DNA of 46,544 bases from Lentzea jiangxiensis (lineage in GTDB: Bacteria > Actinomycetota > Actinomycetes > Mycobacteriales > Pseudonocardiaceae), in contig NZ_FNIX01000032.1 of the NCBI RefSeq assembly GCF_900104175.1, positions 1-46,544 of the forward strand. The letters are read 5' to 3'. Shown here piece by piece: positions 25,801 through 32,200 of the stretch. Made by a program: the position numbers and the translations under genes. Within the stretch, counting starts at the first letter, position 1. Each line of letters starts with the position of its first letter. The notes beneath the pieces are model-generated. The model made no database searches. It saw only the letters and a program-made list of their open reading frames with translations, and was not told where the DNA came from.

Positions 25801-27544
25801 GTTCGCGGTCGAGGTGGCGTTGTTCCGCTTGCTGGAGAGCTGGGGTGTCCGCCCGGATCTCGTGGCGGGACAGTCGATCGGTGAGGTGGTGGCGGCTCAC
25901 GTCGCGGGTGTGCTGTCGCTGGCGGACGCGTGCACGCTGGCGTCGGCACCCGGATCGGTGACCTGTTCTGCTCCGGTGATCCCGGTCGTGCTCGCATCGG
26001 GTGAGGACGCGACGTCACCGGCACATTGGGCGCGTCAGCTGCAGGACCGCCCCGACGGGGTGATGCTGGAGACCGCTGGTGTCCGGTCCCTCGTGGACTT
26101 GTCCGGGCTCGGCAGCGCGGATGAGGTGGTGAGCGTGGTCGCGCGCGCGTTCGAACGCGGTGTCGCGGTGGACTGGTCCGCGTTCTACGCCGGGTACGGC
26201 GCACAACTGGTCGACGTGCCGACGTACGCGTTCCAGCGCAAGAGGTACTGGCCCGAGCCGATCGGTGCGATGGGCAAGCGCACTCCGGAAGCCCCTGTGC
26301 CGACCGAGATTTCCGCACTGCCCGACCGCGACGGAGTGGTCTGCACCGGCGAGCTGTCGGTCGCCGCGACGCCGTGGCTCGCCGAGCACGTCGTCGCCGG
26401 AGAGATCGTGGTTCCCGGTGCCGTCGTCGTCGCACTGGCGATCCGCGCGGGCGGCGAGGTGGGATGCCCCGAGGTCAGCGAGTTGACCGCAGTGCGGCCG
26501 GTCGTGCTGCGCGCCGGAGGACGCCTGCGGTTCCAACTGGTCGTCGACGCTCCGGACGACACCGGCAGACGGCCGGTGCGGTTCTACACGCAGCCGGCCG
26601 GGGAAAGCCGTCGTCCGTGGACCCACCACGCCGACGGCCTGATGTCGAGCCCGGCCGCCGAACCTGGCGGCACCACCGGATTCGGTGTGGGCGAGGCGGT
26701 GGAGCCGAAGATGATCTACGACCGTCTCGCTGAGGCCGGTGTGACCTATGGACCCGTCTTCCGGATCGTGCGCGCCGCGTGGCGGCAGGACGACGAGGTG
26801 GCGTTCGCCGAGGTGTCGCTGCCGCAAGAGCGGGCACACGAGGCGGCGTACGGCCTGCACCCGCTCCTGCTCGACGGCGCGATGCACGCACTCAGCCTCG
26901 TGCTGCCGCTCGAACCGGGTGTGCCCGCGCTTCCGTTCGACTGGAGCGGTGTCGTGGTGCACACGACCGGCGCGACCGCGCTGCGGGTTCGGGTGGCTCT
27001 CACCGATCGGCCCGCGACGGTGCGGGTGAGCGCCGTGGACACCGATGGCCGACCGGTGTTCACTGTGCGGTCGTTGACGTTGCGTGCCTTGTCCAGCACT
27101 TCGTCGCGTGCGGCAAGCGCCCCGCGGGCTGATGCGGTTCCCCCGCTGCGGCTGGACCGGGTTCGACCGGAGGAGCGGACCGACGTGGTGCGGCGGTGGT
27201 TGTGCGGGCACCTCGCCGACGTGCTGGAGCTCGACTCCGCCGAGTCCGTCGCGACCGGGGAACCGTTCGTGCGCCTGGGCATGACCTCGTTCGCCGCGCT
27301 CGAGCTGCGCAACAGGCTCAACGCCGCCACCGGAGCGCGCCTCCCTGCCACGCTGGTCTTCGACCACCCGACACCGGACGCGGTGGTCGCGCACCTGTTG
27401 ACCGAACTGGCGCCCGACCCCGAACCGAACGGTGCCGCCGAGCCGTCCGGCGAGATGGACGAGATAGACGAGATGGACGTCGAGGCCCTGCTGCGCCTGG
27501 CGCGCCACAACCGCACCGAGAAGGCAGGAGAGAGCAACCGATGA
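19802..27544 (+). CDS. Type I PKS 2: KS-AT(methylmalonyl-like)-KR-ACP + KS-AT(remnant)-DH-ACP
   Basis: A 2580-residue bimodular PKS with an N-terminal docking coiled coil (KLVEYLKRVTADLR). Module A: KS Cys206; AT GHSQG (Ser646) with YAAH (746-749), close to the YASH methylmalonyl signature; KR TGGTGALG (1107-1114), LDD (B-type), Tyr1244; ACP Ser1399. Module B: KS Cys1618 with intact His regions. Its AT is about 145 residues too short: GQGSQ reads GGKGLP, GHSxG reads GQSIG (2023-2027) and the HAFH region is deleted. DH has His2196 in HVVAGEIVVP and Asp2358 in HPLLLDGAMH. There is no KR. ACP has MTSF with Ser2496. Module B cannot load its own extender, so it may act as a non-elongating dehydrating station for the beta-hydroxy product of module A. 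The C-terminus is an acidic docking tail. Its stop overlaps the PKS3 start (ATGA). Confidence 0.92.
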   Translation: MAEEAKLVEYLKRVTADLRSAHRRLRELESADQEPIAIIGMSCRYPGGVASPDDLWDLVESGRGGVSGFPADRGWDLDGLYDPDPDRAGTSYTRAGGFLHDAAEFDAEFFGISPREALAMDPQQRLLLETAWEVFEHAAINPVEVRGSRTGVFAGMMYHDYATGADAVPAELEGFFASGGSGSVASGRISYVFGLEGPAVTVDTACSSSLVALHLAAQALRQGECTMALAGGVTVMATPRTFVEFSRQRGLSPDGRCKSFAAGADGTGWSEGVGMLLVERLSDARRNGRRVLAVIRASAINQDGASNGLTAPNGPSQQRVIRQALAGARLEPSDVDVVEAHGTGTRLGDPIEAQALLATYGQGRDRDRPLWLGSVKSNIGHTQAAAGVAGVIKMVQAMRHGVLPRTLHVDEPSPQVDWSAGDVRLLTEAVVWPGDRVRRAGVSSFGVSGTNAHVILEQAPEPAPAATPAAPPVLPVLLSARTPEALHEQAARVRAAAADAPPVDVAHLLATGRAALEHRAVVIAADREGMDRGLAALAGNAPAAGLVRGVARPRNPVVFVFPGQGSQWAGMAVDLLDASPVFAERMRECAAALAPHVRWSLFDVLRSGADLDRVDVVQPALWAVMVSLATLWQAHGVVPDAVVGHSQGEIAAACVAGVLSLADGARLISLRSQALTELSGLGGMASIALPADDVRDRISGFEGRVGIAAINGPRAVVVSGDPRALDDLVTACLSDGVRARLIPVDYAAHSPQVKRIRDRLLELAAPVQPRCPELPFLSTVTGDWVRGAELDAGYWYRNLRETVRFADATALLVEQGFGTFAEIAPHPVLSAAIAEHLPEDGVALGTLRRDDGGLDRFLTALAEAHVHGVPVDWRPIFTGRAAPALRLPSYPFQRERFWLNAGRPEQAGVESWRYRITWTELTGTSTTASGRWLAVLPEAAGEWERAVLAAAGADVVEVRVGPETGRDEIAARLGDVGPVDGVLALLDLEPLVALVQALGDADVHAPLWCGTRGAVSVGAGDRPAAPLAARIWGLGRVAALEHPARWGGLIDLPEVVDEAVARGLREVLGGTEDQVAVRASGTFVRRLVRAGAPRSGDWQPNGTMLITGGTGALGAHVARWAARAGAEHLVLVSRRGLAAPGAAELRDELAELGAQVTVAACDVADRDALAGLLSEIPKVDAVVHAAGVLDDGVLDSLEPHRLAEVLRPKVDAALNLHELTSGLSAFVVFSSLAGAIGGAGQANYAAGNAFLDALAEQRRADGLPATSIAWSVWGGGSGMVTATAESQLRARGVTPMSPARAVLALRQAIADDEITLVVGDVDWERFAASFTAVRPSPLLDLLPEARATAGRATTERLSGPDRDQALIDLVHGHVAAVLGHRDPAGIPAGRAFRDLGIDSLAAVELRNRLSAETGLRLPATVVFDHPNPEALVAHLRAELFGAGDLTDEQTTTAADEPIAIIGMACRFPGGVRSPDDLWRLVVGSGDAVSAFPVDRGWDLGGAVHPEIGGFLHDTAEFDAKFFGISPREALAMDPQQRLLLETAWEVFERAGLDAHSLRGSRTGVFVGSNLQDYVTVLNQAGAGLDDHVLTGNAASVVSGRISYAFGLEGPAVTVDTACSSSLVALHFAAQALRQGECTMALAGGVTVMSTPGVFVEFSRQGGLPADGRCKSFAAGADGTGWSEGVGLLLVERLSDAQRLGHRVLAVVRGSAVNQDGASNGLTAPNGPSQQRVIRQALAGARLSTEDVDVVEAHGSGTPLGDPIEAQALLATYGQGRDRDRPLWLGSVKSNIGHTQAAAGVAGVIKMVQAMRHGVLPRTLHVDEPSSHVDWSAGDVRLLTEAVAWPGERVRRAGVSAFGVSGTNAHVILEQAPVRQAAEVMPLPVVPVVLSAKSAESLIEQAHRLRSSLGEWSLADIGRSLAGRVAFDHRAAVVAGDQDAVSAGLAEAVPVRAAGGKTAFLFGGKGLPHADVGVELAAAFPAFREAWEEVQAELGSAGGAQFAVEVALFRLLESWGVRPDLVAGQSIGEVVAAHVAGVLSLADACTLASAPGSVTCSAPVIPVVLASGEDATSPAHWARQLQDRPDGVMLETAGVRSLVDLSGLGSADEVVSVVARAFERGVAVDWSAFYAGYGAQLVDVPTYAFQRKRYWPEPIGAMGKRTPEAPVPTEISALPDRDGVVCTGELSVAATPWLAEHVVAGEIVVPGAVVVALAIRAGGEVGCPEVSELTAVRPVVLRAGGRLRFQLVVDAPDDTGRRPVRFYTQPAGESRRPWTHHADGLMSSPAAEPGGTTGFGVGEAVEPKMIYDRLAEAGVTYGPVFRIVRAAWRQDDEVAFAEVSLPQERAHEAAYGLHPLLLDGAMHALSLVLPLEPGVPALPFDWSGVVVHTTGATALRVRVALTDRPATVRVSAVDTDGRPVFTVRSLTLRALSSTSSRAASAPRADAVPPLRLDRVRPEERTDVVRRWLCGHLADVLELDSAESVATGEPFVRLGMTSFAALELRNRLNAATGARLPATLVFDHPTPDAVVAHLLTELAPDPEPNGAAEPSGEMDEIDEMDVEALLRLARHNRTEKAGESNR
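20125..20497 (+). repeat. KS repeat tract, copy 1 (PKS2 module A)
   Basis: Long stretches are identical at the nucleotide level to the KS of module B in the same gene. 20125-20208 matches 24361-24444 exactly over 84 bases, and most of 20378-20497 (around the TACSSS active site) matches the equivalent part of module B with isolated differences. These tracts use more T-ending codons than neighbouring sequence, which suggests gene conversion or recent duplication. Confidence 0.75.
24361..24732 (+). repeat. KS repeat tract, copy 2 (PKS2 module B)
   Basis: Partner of the tract in module A; see 20125-20497. A further near-identical pair lies at about 20856-21000 and 25088-25230 around the GTGT-to-GHTQ part of the KS. 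Flanking linkers differ, so homogenisation is limited to the KS cores. Confidence 0.75.
25669..26253 (+). other. Inactive, internally deleted AT domain in PKS2 module B
   Basis: The reading frame stays open but the AT core is damaged. The first motif (GQGSQ) is GKGLP-like, the catalytic His of GHSxG is Gln, and the sequence jumps from LSLADACTLAS to APVIPVVLASG, skipping the HAFH substrate-specificity region. The intact post-AT motif VPTYAFQRKRYW follows. Surviving parts resemble the malonyl-type AT of PKS1. Confidence 0.85.
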
Positions 27545-30500
27545 GTAGCTCGGCCAACGACGTCGTCGAGGCGTTGCGCGACTCGCTGAAGCTCGTCGAC
27601 CAGCTGCGGCGGGAGAACGACGACCTGCGGTCGCGCAGTGGCGAGCCGCTCGCGATCGTGGGGATGTCCTGCCGGTTTCCCGGTGGTGTCACGACTCCTG
27701 AGCAGCTGTGGGACCTGGTGACGGCGGGCGGCGACGCGGTCGGCGACTTCCCCTCCGACCGCGGTTGGGATCTGGGCTCGCTGTTCGACGCCGACCCGGA
27801 CAGCCTCGGCCACAGCTACTGCGACCAGGGCGGATTCCTGCGGGACGTGGGCCGGTTCGACGCGGAGTTCTTCGGCATCAGCCCGCGCGAGGCGCTGGCC
27901 ATGGATCCCCAGCAACGGCTGTTGCTCGAACTGTCCTGGGAAGCGCTCGAACGCGCGCGCCTCGATCCGAAGCAGCTCCGCGGCAGCGCGACCGGTGTGT
28001 TCGCCGGGGCGATGTACCACGACTACGGCCCACCGGCGCACGAAGCGCCCGAGGGTGTGGCGGGTTTCCTGGGCACCGGGATCGCGGGCAGCGTGCTCTC
28101 CGGCCGCATCTCCTACCAGTTCGGTTTCGAGGGGCCGGCGGTGACGGTGGACACGGCGTGCTCCTCGTCGCTGGTCGCGCTGCATCTGGCCGGTCAGTCG
28201 CTGCGAGCCGGTGAGTGCACCACGGCGCTCGCCGCGGGGGTGACGGTGATGGCCACCCCCGGCTCGTTCGTGGAGTTCAGCCGGCAGCGAGCGCTGTCGC
28301 CGGACGGGCGGTGCAAGGCGTTCGCCGCGGCGGCCGACGGCGCGGGGTGGAGCGAGGGGGCCGCGGTCCTGGTGCTGCGGCGCCTTTCCGACGCTCTGCG
28401 CGACGGCGATCCCGTGCTGGCCGTCGTCCGGGGCAGCGCGGTGAACCAGGACGGCGGGAGCAACGGGCTCACCGCTCCCAACGGCCCGGCGCAGCGCCGC
28501 CTCATCGGCCTGGCGCTGTCCGACGCCGGGCTGACCGCGGACCAGGTCGACGCCGTCGAGGCGCACGGCACCGGCACGCCGATCGGTGACCCGATCGAGG
28601 CGCGGGCGTTGTCCGAGGCGTACGGACACGGCCGGAATCGGCCGCTGTGGCTGGGATCGGTGAAGTCGAACCTCGGCCACACCCAGGCGGCGGCCGGACT
28701 GGCGGGCGTCATCAAAATGGTGCTGGCCATGCGCCACGGAGTGCTGCCGACAACGCTGCACGTGGACGCGCCCAGCCCGCACGTGGACTGGTCGGCGGCG
28801 GACGTGCGGCTGCTCGTCGAAGCCCAGCCGTGGCCCGACACCGACGCTCCACGACGGGCTGCCGTCTCCTCGTTCGGCATCAGCGGCACCAACGCGCACG
28901 TCATCGTCGAACAAGCCCCACCCGCGGCGAGCCCCGGGACCGGCGCCCGGCCCGGGACACCTCTGCCGTTCGTGCTGTCCGCACACACGCCCGAGGCGTT
29001 AAAGGCACAGGCGGGACGACTGCTGACCCACATCGGCACCGGAGCCGACCTTGTAGACGTCGCGTACTCGCTGGCCACCACGCGCACCCGGTTCCCGCAC
29101 CGGAGCGTGGTCGTGGCCGTCGACGCGGACGCGCTGAGCACCGGACTGGCGGCGCTGGCGGACGGCCGTCCGGCCGCACAGGTCACCACCGGTGTGGCCG
29201 CCGGCGGTGCTCTCGCGTTCCTGTTCCCCGGCCAGGGCAGTCAGCGGCCGACGACGGGACGGGAGCTGCGCAGCCGATATCCCTTGTACGCCAAAGCTTT
29301 TGACGAGGTGTGCGCCACCATGGACGCGCATCTCGACCGCTCGTTGCGCGACGTGGTGTTCGCCGTGGAAGGCACGGCGGAGTCGGCGCTGCTGGACCAG
29401 ACGCGCTACGCCCAGCCCGCGTTGTTCGCGGTCGGGGTGGCGTTGCACCGGCTGGCCGAGTCGTGGGGACTTCGCCCGGACGTCCTGCTCGGTCACTCCG
29501 TCGGCGAGCTGACCGCCGCGCACGTGGCGGGCGTGCTCTCCCTGGAGGACGCCTGCCGGGTCGTGGCGGAGCGAGGCCGCCTGATGCAGGCGCTCCCGCC
29601 GGGGGCGATGGTGGCGGTCCAGGCGGCCGAGGACGAGGTGCGGGCCGGCCTCCCCGAGCAGGTCGCCGTCGCCGCGGTCAACGGTCCCGACTCGGTCGTG
29701 ATCTCCGGCGCCGAGGAGGCGGTGCTGGAGGTCGCCGGACGGTGGCGCGCACGTGGCCGGGCGACGACAAGACTGCGCGTGGGCCACGCGTTCCACTCGC
29801 CGCACGTCGACCAGGTGCTCGACAAGTTCCGCGCCGCTTTTAACGGTGTCGTCCTGCATCCCCCGTCGATCCCCGTCGTCTCCACGCTGACCGGCGAGCT
29901 CGCCACCGCCGGTGAGCTGACCACCGCCGGGCACTGGGTCCGGCAGCTGCGGGGCGAGGTGCGTTTCTTCGCCGGAATGCGCGCAGTGCTCGCCCAGGGC
30001 GTCACCACGTGCCTCGAACTCGGCCCCAGCGGAGTTCTCTCGGGCCTGGCGGCCAGAGCCTCGTCCGGCAACGCGGTGTTCGTGCCACTGCTGCGCGACG
30101 ACCGGTCCGAGATCGGCTCGCTGGTCGCGGGGCTGGCCAGCGCGCACGTCGGCGGTCACGACCTTGACTGGGAGGCGGTCTTCGCGGGCACCGGCGCTCG
30201 CCGGGCGGATCTGCCCGGCTACGCCTTCCAGGGCGAGCGGTACTGGCTCGCCTCGGACACCACGCGACGAGCGGACGTCGTCGAGGACTGGCAGTACCGC
30301 GAAATCTGGGTACCGGTGGACGGCATCGCCCCGGAACCGGACCGGGGGGCCTGGCTCGTCGTGCACGCCGCGGGCACCGGTGACCTGGCCGCGGACTGCG
30401 CTCGTGCGTTGGAACGCGCGGGCGCGACGGTCCGGACGATGGAGGTCGAAGAAGGCGACCGTGACGCCTTCGCCGCACAGCTCGACGAGCTCTCCGGTGC

Positions 30501-32175
30501 ACCGCTGTCCGGTGTCCTGTCGTTGCTCGCGCTCGCCGCCGGTCCGATCCCCGCCCACTCCGCGACCGCACGAGCCCTGCACGGCACGCTCGCACTGACG
30601 CAGGCGCTCGCCGGTTCCCGCGGACGTGTCGCGCTTTGGTACGTCACGCGGGGTGCGGTCGCGGTCGGTGCCGAACCGCTGCCCGCACCCGAACAGGCCG
30701 CAGTGTGGGGATTCGGCCGCACGGCGGCCGTCGAGCACCCGGAGCTGCTGGGCGGACTCGTCGACCTGCCCCAGCGGTGGGACGACGAGGTGGCCGACCA
30801 GCTCCGTGCGGTGCTCACGGGTGGGCACGGCGAGGACCAGGTCGCGATTCGCGCGGAGGGCGTCTTCGGCCGCCGCCTGGACCGCGCACCGCTCGGCGAG
30901 CGCATCTCGCGGCGGTCCTTCCCGGGCACGGTGCTGATCACCGGGGGAACGGGTGCGCTGGGTGCGCACGTCGCCCGCTGGCTCGCCGGGCAAGGCGCAC
31001 GGCACCTCGTGCTCGCGAGCAGGCGAGGGCCGGACAGCTCCGGCGCGGAGGCCTTGTGCGCCGAGCTCGCCGCCCTCGGTGCCGAGGCCGAGGTGGTGGC
31101 CTGCGACAGCGCCGACCGCTCCGCCGTGGCGGCGCTCCTCGCCGGGCTGCCGGCCGGGAGACCGCTCACCGCGGTGATCCACTGCGCGGGTGTGCTGGAC
31201 GACGGCGTCATCACCTCGACGACGCCGGACCGGCTGGCCGCGGTGCTGCGGGCCAAAGCGGTTTCCGCCTCCACCCTGCACGAGCTCACCCGGAACCTGC
31301 CGCTCACCGAGTTCGTCCTGTTCTCCTCGGCCGCGGGCTACTTGGGCAACCCGGGCCAGGCGAGCTACGCCGCAGCAAACGCTTACCTGGACGCGCTCGC
31401 GGCGCACCGGCGGGCACTCGGGCTGCCCGCCACCTCCGTCGCCTGGGGCGCTTGGGCGGGTGAGGGCATGGCGGGCCGGTCCGAGGCGCAGGCGCTGCGC
31501 AGGCGCGGAGTGCGGCCGATGCGACCCGCTCGGGCTCTCGCCGCGCTGGGGCGGCTGCTCGGCCACGACGAGGCCTCGGTGCTGGTCGCGGACATCGACT
31601 GGGCGTCGTTCCCCGTCGGTGCCTCCGCGCCGCTGTACCGGGAGGTGCTGGCTTGCGCTGTATCTGAGACCGGCCCGGACCTGCGGCGGCAACTCGCGCA
31701 CCGGACGGCCGCCGACCAGCAGCAGGTGGTGGCGGAGCTGGTGCGGAGCGAGGCGGCCGCGGTGCTCGGCCTCCCTGCGGACACCGGTGTCGTGCCCGGC
31801 CGGACGTTCCAGGACCTCGGATTCACCTCGCTCAGCACCGTCGAGCTGCGCAACCGGCTGAACGCGGTCAGCGGGCTGAACCTGCCCGCGACCGTGCTGT
31901 ACGAACACCCGACGCCCACCGCGCTCGCGGCGTACCTGTTCGCCGAGCTGACAAGTGCCGCATCTGCGTCGAGGCCGTCGGTGGCGAGCCTGGTCGAGAG
32001 CGTGGAGATGCAGCTCTCGGCCAGTGACGACGAGGAACGTGAGCAGCTGATCAGCAGGCTGCAGCACGCCATCGCAGCATGGCGGACACCTGAGCGGCAG
32101 GTGCGGGCCGACGTGGCCGCGGCGACCGCCGACGAACTGTTCACCCTCATCGACCAGGAACTCGGCTCGGCCTGA
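27541..32175 (+). CDS. Type I PKS 3: KS-AT(malonyl)-KR-ACP
   Basis: A 1544-residue, single-module PKS. A short coiled N-terminal docking segment (DVVEALRDSLKLVDQLRREN) leads into a KS with Cys207 and both His regions. AT has GHSVG (Ser653) and HAFH (749-752), indicating malonyl-CoA. KR has TGGTGALG (from 1134), LDD (B-type) and Tyr1276. ACP has GFTSL with Ser1430; the usual Asp before the serine is Thr, as in PKS2 ACP2. A C-terminal docking region ends LFTLIDQELG. The module should deliver a beta-hydroxy acyl-ACP to PKS4. The ATG at 27541 overlaps the PKS2 stop (ATGA), giving translational coupling; the frame is open upstream inside PKS2, but those codons are shadow sequence. No reductive domain beyond KR and no thioesterase is present. 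Confidence 0.93.
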   Translation: MSSSANDVVEALRDSLKLVDQLRRENDDLRSRSGEPLAIVGMSCRFPGGVTTPEQLWDLVTAGGDAVGDFPSDRGWDLGSLFDADPDSLGHSYCDQGGFLRDVGRFDAEFFGISPREALAMDPQQRLLLELSWEALERARLDPKQLRGSATGVFAGAMYHDYGPPAHEAPEGVAGFLGTGIAGSVLSGRISYQFGFEGPAVTVDTACSSSLVALHLAGQSLRAGECTTALAAGVTVMATPGSFVEFSRQRALSPDGRCKAFAAAADGAGWSEGAAVLVLRRLSDALRDGDPVLAVVRGSAVNQDGGSNGLTAPNGPAQRRLIGLALSDAGLTADQVDAVEAHGTGTPIGDPIEARALSEAYGHGRNRPLWLGSVKSNLGHTQAAAGLAGVIKMVLAMRHGVLPTTLHVDAPSPHVDWSAADVRLLVEAQPWPDTDAPRRAAVSSFGISGTNAHVIVEQAPPAASPGTGARPGTPLPFVLSAHTPEALKAQAGRLLTHIGTGADLVDVAYSLATTRTRFPHRSVVVAVDADALSTGLAALADGRPAAQVTTGVAAGGALAFLFPGQGSQRPTTGRELRSRYPLYAKAFDEVCATMDAHLDRSLRDVVFAVEGTAESALLDQTRYAQPALFAVGVALHRLAESWGLRPDVLLGHSVGELTAAHVAGVLSLEDACRVVAERGRLMQALPPGAMVAVQAAEDEVRAGLPEQVAVAAVNGPDSVVISGAEEAVLEVAGRWRARGRATTRLRVGHAFHSPHVDQVLDKFRAAFNGVVLHPPSIPVVSTLTGELATAGELTTAGHWVRQLRGEVRFFAGMRAVLAQGVTTCLELGPSGVLSGLAARASSGNAVFVPLLRDDRSEIGSLVAGLASAHVGGHDLDWEAVFAGTGARRADLPGYAFQGERYWLASDTTRRADVVEDWQYREIWVPVDGIAPEPDRGAWLVVHAAGTGDLAADCARALERAGATVRTMEVEEGDRDAFAAQLDELSGAPLSGVLSLLALAAGPIPAHSATARALHGTLALTQALAGSRGRVALWYVTRGAVAVGAEPLPAPEQAAVWGFGRTAAVEHPELLGGLVDLPQRWDDEVADQLRAVLTGGHGEDQVAIRAEGVFGRRLDRAPLGERISRRSFPGTVLITGGTGALGAHVARWLAGQGARHLVLASRRGPDSSGAEALCAELAALGAEAEVVACDSADRSAVAALLAGLPAGRPLTAVIHCAGVLDDGVITSTTPDRLAAVLRAKAVSASTLHELTRNLPLTEFVLFSSAAGYLGNPGQASYAAANAYLDALAAHRRALGLPATSVAWGAWAGEGMAGRSEAQALRRRGVRPMRPARALAALGRLLGHDEASVLVADIDWASFPVGASAPLYREVLACAVSETGPDLRRQLAHRTAADQQQVVAELVRSEAAAVLGLPADTGVVPGRTFQDLGFTSLSTVELRNRLNAVSGLNLPATVLYEHPTPTALAAYLFAELTSAASASRPSVASLVESVEMQLSASDDEEREQLISRLQHAIAAWRTPERQVRADVAAATADELFTLIDQELGSA

Positions 32176-32200
32176 ACCCCGCGGCCAGGAGGACGTTGAC

